Source of the DNA: an uncultured Leptotrichiaceae bacterium
GTDB lineage: Bacteria > Fusobacteriota > Fusobacteriia > Fusobacteriales > Leptotrichiaceae
DNA length: 19,163 bases
Assembly (NCBI GenBank): GCA_938037005.1
Contig: CALHVR010000109.1
Span: 1 to 19,163 of the forward strand
Reading direction: 5' to 3'
The notes under the pieces were generated by a model. That model had not been told where the DNA came from. It ran no database searches and was given only the letters and a program-made list of their open reading frames with translations. Shown one piece after another: positions 15,975 to 19,163 of this stretch. Within the stretch, counting starts at the first letter, position 1. The number at the start of each line of letters is the position of its first letter. The position numbers and the translations under genes are program-made.

Positions 15975-16994
15975 TTAAAATTGATCTAAAAATCTTTTAT
16001 CATTTTCATAAAATGCTCTTAAATCGTCAATTCCATATTTTAACATTGTAATTCTTTCAAGCCCTAATCCAAATGCAAATCCTTGATATTTTTTAGGATC
16101 TATTCCAACATTTTCAAGAACTTTTGGATTTACCATTCCACTTCCTAAAATTTCAAGCCAACCTGTTCCTTTACATACTCTACAACCTGTTCCTTTACAA
16201 ACTCCACATTCTACATCCATTTCAGCTGAAGGCTCTGTAAATGGGAAGAAATGTGGTCTAAATCTTACTTTTCTATCTTCTCCAAATATTTTTTTCACTA
16301 CATTTTCTAAAACAGCTTTAAAGTTTGCAAACGATACATCTTCTCCTATCATAAGTCCTTCCATTTGATGGAACATCGGTGTATGCGACACATCATAATC
16401 TGGTCTATATACTTTTCCAATTGATATCATTCTAAATGGAGGTTTTCTTTCTAACATATATCTTATTTGCATTCCAGAAGTTTGTGTTCTTAAAACAACT
16501 TCATCTTCTTTAATATAAAAAGTGTCCGAAATTTCTCTTGATGGATGTGTTTTTGGAATATTCAAATCATCAAAATTATATTTTACATATTCTACTTCTG
16601 GTCCATCAACTATATCAAATCCCATTGTAGACACTATTTCTTTTATTTCCATAACTATTTTTGTTAATGGATGAAGTGATCCCTCATTAGCTTTTTTCCC
16701 AGGTAAAGTTATATCAATTGTTTCATTTTTAAGTCTTTCTTGCTTTGCCAATTCTTTTAATTCATTTAATTTATTTTCAAATTTTTCATTTAAAACATTT
16801 TTAATTTCATTTGTTGTTTTACCAAATTCAGCTCTTTTTTCTACAGCTATATTTCCCATTTCTTTCATTATAGCTGTAAATTCTCCTTTTTTCCCTAAAA
16901 TCTTAACTCTTAACTCATTTAATTCATCAAGATTTACTGTTTTTTCTAAATTTTCTAAAACTTCTTCTCTCAATTTAGTTAATTTTTCTAACAT
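15975..16994 (-). CDS. pheS: Phenylalanyl-tRNA synthetase alpha subunit
   Basis: Catalytic chain that activates phenylalanine and transfers it to tRNA-Phe. From the chosen ATG it is 339 residues: an N-terminal helical arm (about 1-90) that binds tRNA, then the class II core. Motif 2 surrounds RMISIGKVYRPD; HTPMFHQMEGL follows; FTEPSAEMDVECG leads to a Cys4 knuckle (Cys263, 266, 271, 274) that replaces a short loop in E. coli. Motif 3 is GFAFGLGLER (305-314), including the alanine that shapes the Phe pocket. A usually histidine position in LRTHTS is glutamine here (LRTQTS). A perfect AGGAGG precedes the ATG at 16994; the upstream TTG at 17021 would put that site inside the gene. It is first in pheS-pheT-mnmG and has its own promoter. 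Confidence 0.95.
   Translation of the reverse strand: MLEKLTKLREEVLENLEKTVNLDELNELRVKILGKKGEFTAIMKEMGNIAVEKRAEFGKTTNEIKNVLNEKFENKLNELKELAKQERLKNETIDITLPGKKANEGSLHPLTKIVMEIKEIVSTMGFDIVDGPEVEYVKYNFDDLNIPKTHPSREISDTFYIKEDEVVLRTQTSGMQIRYMLERKPPFRMISIGKVYRPDYDVSHTPMFHQMEGLMIGEDVSFANFKAVLENVVKKIFGEDRKVRFRPHFFPFTEPSAEMDVECGVCKGTGCRVCKGTGWLEILGSGMVNPKVLENVGIDPKKYQGFAFGLGLERITMLKYGIDDLRAFYENDKRFLDQF
16159..16199. repeat. 17-nt direct repeat in the pheS Cys4 knuckle
   Basis: CAACCTGTTCCTTTACA occurs exactly twice, at 16159-16175 and 16183-16199, with a 24-nt period (eight codons). On the coding strand it encodes the two CKGTG units of the knuckle, using identical codons. Confidence 0.8.
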
Positions 16995-16998
16995 TTTT

Positions 16999-17004
16999 CC
17001 TCCT
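16999..17004 (-). promoter_or_regulatory. Ribosome-binding site fixing the pheS start
   Basis: A perfect AGGAGG (17004 to 16999) sits 4 nt before the ATG at 16994. It lies inside the frame that would begin at the TTG at 17021, so that longer start is unlikely. Confidence 0.85.
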
Positions 17005-17048
17005 ATTTTTTTATCTATCAATCTGTTTATTTTTTGTTTTTTCCTTTT

Positions 17049-17077
17049 ATTATATCATATTTTCTATATTTTTTGTA
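17049..17077 (-). promoter_or_regulatory. Promoter of pheS-pheT-mnmG
   Basis: The minus strand reads TGATATAAT (17057 to 17049), an extended -10, with TACAAA (17077 to 17072) exactly 17 nt upstream. Transcription would start near 17042, leaving a leader of about 48 nt, too short for a T-box or attenuator. The layout matches the opp promoter. Confidence 0.68.
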
Positions 17078-17158
17078 CTACTCACGCTATTTTTATTACT
17101 TTTTGTAACTTAAATTTAAAAATCTTATACTTTTATTAAATATATTTTTATTTTTTAC

Positions 17159-17188
17159 AAAAAAAGCTACTTTTACAATTAAGTAGCT
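17159..17188 (-). terminator. Rho-independent terminator of ligA
   Basis: On the minus strand, AGCTACTT (17188 to 17181) pairs with AAGTAGCT (17172 to 17165) around an 8-nt loop, followed by a run of Ts (17164 to 17159). It begins 11 nt after the ligA stop and isolates ligA from pheS. It is among the most GC-rich stems in the intergenic regions here. Confidence 0.9.
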
Positions 17189-17199
17189 CATATACGTAT

Positions 17200-19163
17200 T
17201 TATTTCAAAAATTCACTTTCAAATTCTTCTTCATTTAATATTCTAATGCCTAATACTTTCGCCTTTTCTAATTTACTTCCTGCTTTTTCACCAACAATCA
17301 AATAGTCTAAATTTTTACTTATTCCTGATAAATATTCTCCACCTTTTGATAATATTATTTCTTTAATTTCTTCTCTTTTATATTTTTGTAATTTACCTGT
17401 CGCTAAAAATTTTTTATTTTTTATAGGATTGTCTTCAATTTCTATTTTTTCAACTTTTTCATTTTCAAATTTTAAACCAATTTCTTTTAATTTTTTTATT
17501 TTATTCCAATTATTCTCATCTTGTAAATAATTGTAAACCGTTTCAGCTGCCTTATTTCCAATCCCTTTCACTTTTAATAATTCATCTATTTTTTGCTCTT
17601 TTATTTTTTCAATATTATTAAAAGTTTTTGTTAAAAGATTTGCATTAAATTTACCAATAAAAGGTATTCCTAAAGCATAAAACACTTTATTAAAATCACG
17701 ATTTTTACTTTTTTCAATACTTTTCAATAAATTTTCTACACTTTTTTTTCCCATTTTTTCTAAATTTTCAAGCTCTTCTCTATATTGCTCTAAATTATAA
17801 ATATCTACAACTGTTTTTATTTTACCAAGTTCAATAAATCTTTCTACAATTTTTTCCCCAAGACCTGAAATATTCATTGCATCTCTTGAAACAAAATATT
17901 CTATTTCCCTTTTTACTTTCTCTGGACATACTGGATTATAACATTTTAAAGCTACTTGTCCTTCTTCTTTACTAAGTTCACTATTACAAACTGGGCAATT
18001 TTTAGGAATTTCTACAACTTTTTCATTTCCATTTCTTTCTTCAAAAACGACTTTTACTACTTGTGGTATAATTTCTGCCGCTTTTTCTATAATAACATTG
18101 TCTCCAATACGAATATCTTTTCTTTCTATTTCCTCAAAATTATGTAAACTTGCTCTTTTCACAACACTTCCAGATATATTAACTGGTTCAAGTTCTGCAA
18201 CAGGTGTTACAACTCCAGTTCTTCCCACTTGATAAGTTATATTATACAATTTTGTTTTCACTTGTTCTGCCGGAAACTTGTATGCTATTGCCCATCTTGG
18301 ACTTTTTGTTGTATATCCTAACATTTCATACAATGAAAAATCATTTACTTTTATTACAAGTCCATCTGTTTCATAATCTAATTTTTCTCTATCTTTATGC
18401 CATTTATCTATTGATTTTTCAAGTTTTATAAAATCATCATATTTTTCAAATATTTTTGTAGTTTTAAATCCTAAATTTTCAATAAATTTTATACTTTCTT
18501 CGTGTGATTTTACTCCATGTTTTTCAGCTTCAACTAAATAATATAAATAACAATCAAGACCTCTTTCCTTAACTATACTACTATCAAGTTGTCTTATTGT
18601 TCCTGCTGCTGCATTTCTTGGATTTGCAAAAACATCTTCTCCTTCTTCCATTCTTTCGTTATTCACTTTATTAAATTGCGATATTGGTAAAACTATTTCT
18701 CCTCTTACTTCAATAGATATATTTTCTTTTAATTTTTTAGGAATAGATTTTATTTGCATAACATTTTCAGTAACATCTTCACCTATTTGTCCATCTCCAC
18801 GAGTTACAGCTTTTATAAATTTACCATTTTCATATATTAAACTTATACTCAATCCATCTAATTTCAATTCTAATATATATTCTAATTTTTTATCTAATCC
18901 TACAATTTTTCTACATCTTTGATCAAAATCTTCAATTTCTCCAATATTATAAGTGTTAGACAAACTTAACATAGGTACTTTATGAGTTATTTTTGAAAAT
19001 TTTTCACTTGCAATTCCTCCAATTTTTTCTGTTGGAGATAATTCTTCCTTATATTTTTTTTCATATTTTTCTTTAAATTTAGGATTTTCATTTTCTATTT
19101 TTTTTAATTTTTTTATTAAAATATCATATTCAATATCTGTAATTTCAGGTTTATCATCATAAT
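17200..19163 (-). CDS. ligA: NAD-dependent DNA ligase LigA (5' end cut by window edge)
   Basis: Seals nicks in DNA using NAD+ during replication and repair. The frame continues upstream of the internal ATG at 18972 to the window edge, adding 63 residues: YDDKPEITDIEYD (domain Ia, binds NMN), then SPTEKIGG and H-KVPMLSL. In visible numbering the adenylated lysine is Lys100 in ELKLDG. The OB fold follows, then a Cys4 zinc finger (Cys389, 392, 407, 412), helix-hairpin-helix repeats (LGIPFIG, VKGIGNKAAE) and a C-terminal BRCT domain (from about NPIKNKKFLATGKL to the end). About 653 residues are visible; bacterial LigA is near 670, so only some 15-20 N-terminal residues are missing. All key residues are intact. 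The gene has its own terminator, so it is the end of its transcript. Confidence 0.96.
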   Translation of the reverse strand, partial: YDDKPEITDIEYDILIKKLKKIENENPKFKEKYEKKYKEELSPTEKIGGIASEKFSKITHKVPMLSLSNTYNIGEIEDFDQRCRKIVGLDKKLEYILELKLDGLSISLIYENGKFIKAVTRGDGQIGEDVTENVMQIKSIPKKLKENISIEVRGEIVLPISQFNKVNNERMEEGEDVFANPRNAAAGTIRQLDSSIVKERGLDCYLYYLVEAEKHGVKSHEESIKFIENLGFKTTKIFEKYDDFIKLEKSIDKWHKDREKLDYETDGLVIKVNDFSLYEMLGYTTKSPRWAIAYKFPAEQVKTKLYNITYQVGRTGVVTPVAELEPVNISGSVVKRASLHNFEEIERKDIRIGDNVIIEKAAEIIPQVVKVVFEERNGNEKVVEIPKNCPVCNSELSKEEGQVALKCYNPVCPEKVKREIEYFVSRDAMNISGLGEKIVERFIELGKIKTVVDIYNLEQYREELENLEKMGKKSVENLLKSIEKSKNRDFNKVFYALGIPFIGKFNANLLTKTFNNIEKIKEQKIDELLKVKGIGNKAAETVYNYLQDENNWNKIKKLKEIGLKFENEKVEKIEIEDNPIKNKKFLATGKLQKYKREEIKEIILSKGGEYLSGISKNLDYLIVGEKAGSKLEKAKVLGIRILNEEEFESEFLK

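Noticed and set aside
17022..17160. T-box riboswitch or attenuator ahead of pheST
   Set aside because: The promoter leaves a leader of only about 48 nt, with no T-box sequence and no stem-loop series.
18970..18972. ATG as the start of ligA (590 residues)
   Set aside because: The frame stays open upstream to the window edge and encodes conserved LigA domain Ia residues (PEITDIEYD, SPTEKIGG), so this Met is internal.
1..19163. CRISPR array, insertion sequence or transposase
   Set aside because: No regularly spaced repeats, no terminal inverted repeats with a transposase frame, and all large frames are assigned.

Overview
The window is a very AT-rich bacterial chromosome segment. Low GC, A-rich coding strands with AT-ending codons, short intergenic gaps and the make-up of the Mfd, MnmG, PheS and Opp proteins suggest a Fusobacteriota member, possibly Leptotrichiaceae. 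This is an inference from sequence character, not a database match.

The layout is one long co-directional block on the minus strand with a small accessory patch at its low-coordinate end. Reading the minus strand from high to low coordinates: a 5'-truncated ligA (DNA ligase) ends in its own terminator. Next comes pheS-pheT-mnmG, which joins tRNA-Phe charging to tRNA wobble-uridine modification. Then oppB-oppC-oppD-oppF encode the membrane and ATPase parts of an oligopeptide importer, with no binding protein in the window, and end at a terminator. mfd (transcription-repair coupling factor) follows, then a large single-chain restriction-modification enzyme. A class II Fic AMPylase-family gene is the only plus-strand gene and converges on the restriction-modification gene; the two share a bidirectional terminator. 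At the left edge lies the first 20 nt of a minus-strand tRNA-Gln with a perfect TTGACA-17-TATAAT promoter.

The Fic and restriction-modification genes look like accessory cargo between tRNA-Gln and the core block. Several minus-strand genes use extended -10 promoters (TGnTATAAT). The oppB and pheS promoters share an almost identical layout, TACAAA-17-TGA-TATAAT.

Four published-style start choices change on inspection. oppC, mnmG and pheS should start at internal ATGs preceded by Shine-Dalgarno sequences rather than at upstream TTG codons. ligA has no start in the window, because its reading frame continues past the first in-frame ATG to the window edge.

No clear-cut new multi-gene system is visible. 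The items most worth a second look are a cluster of three DnaA-box-like sites inside pheT, the divergent MnmG, the shared promoter layout, and the Fic/restriction patch with palindromes at both of its promoters.
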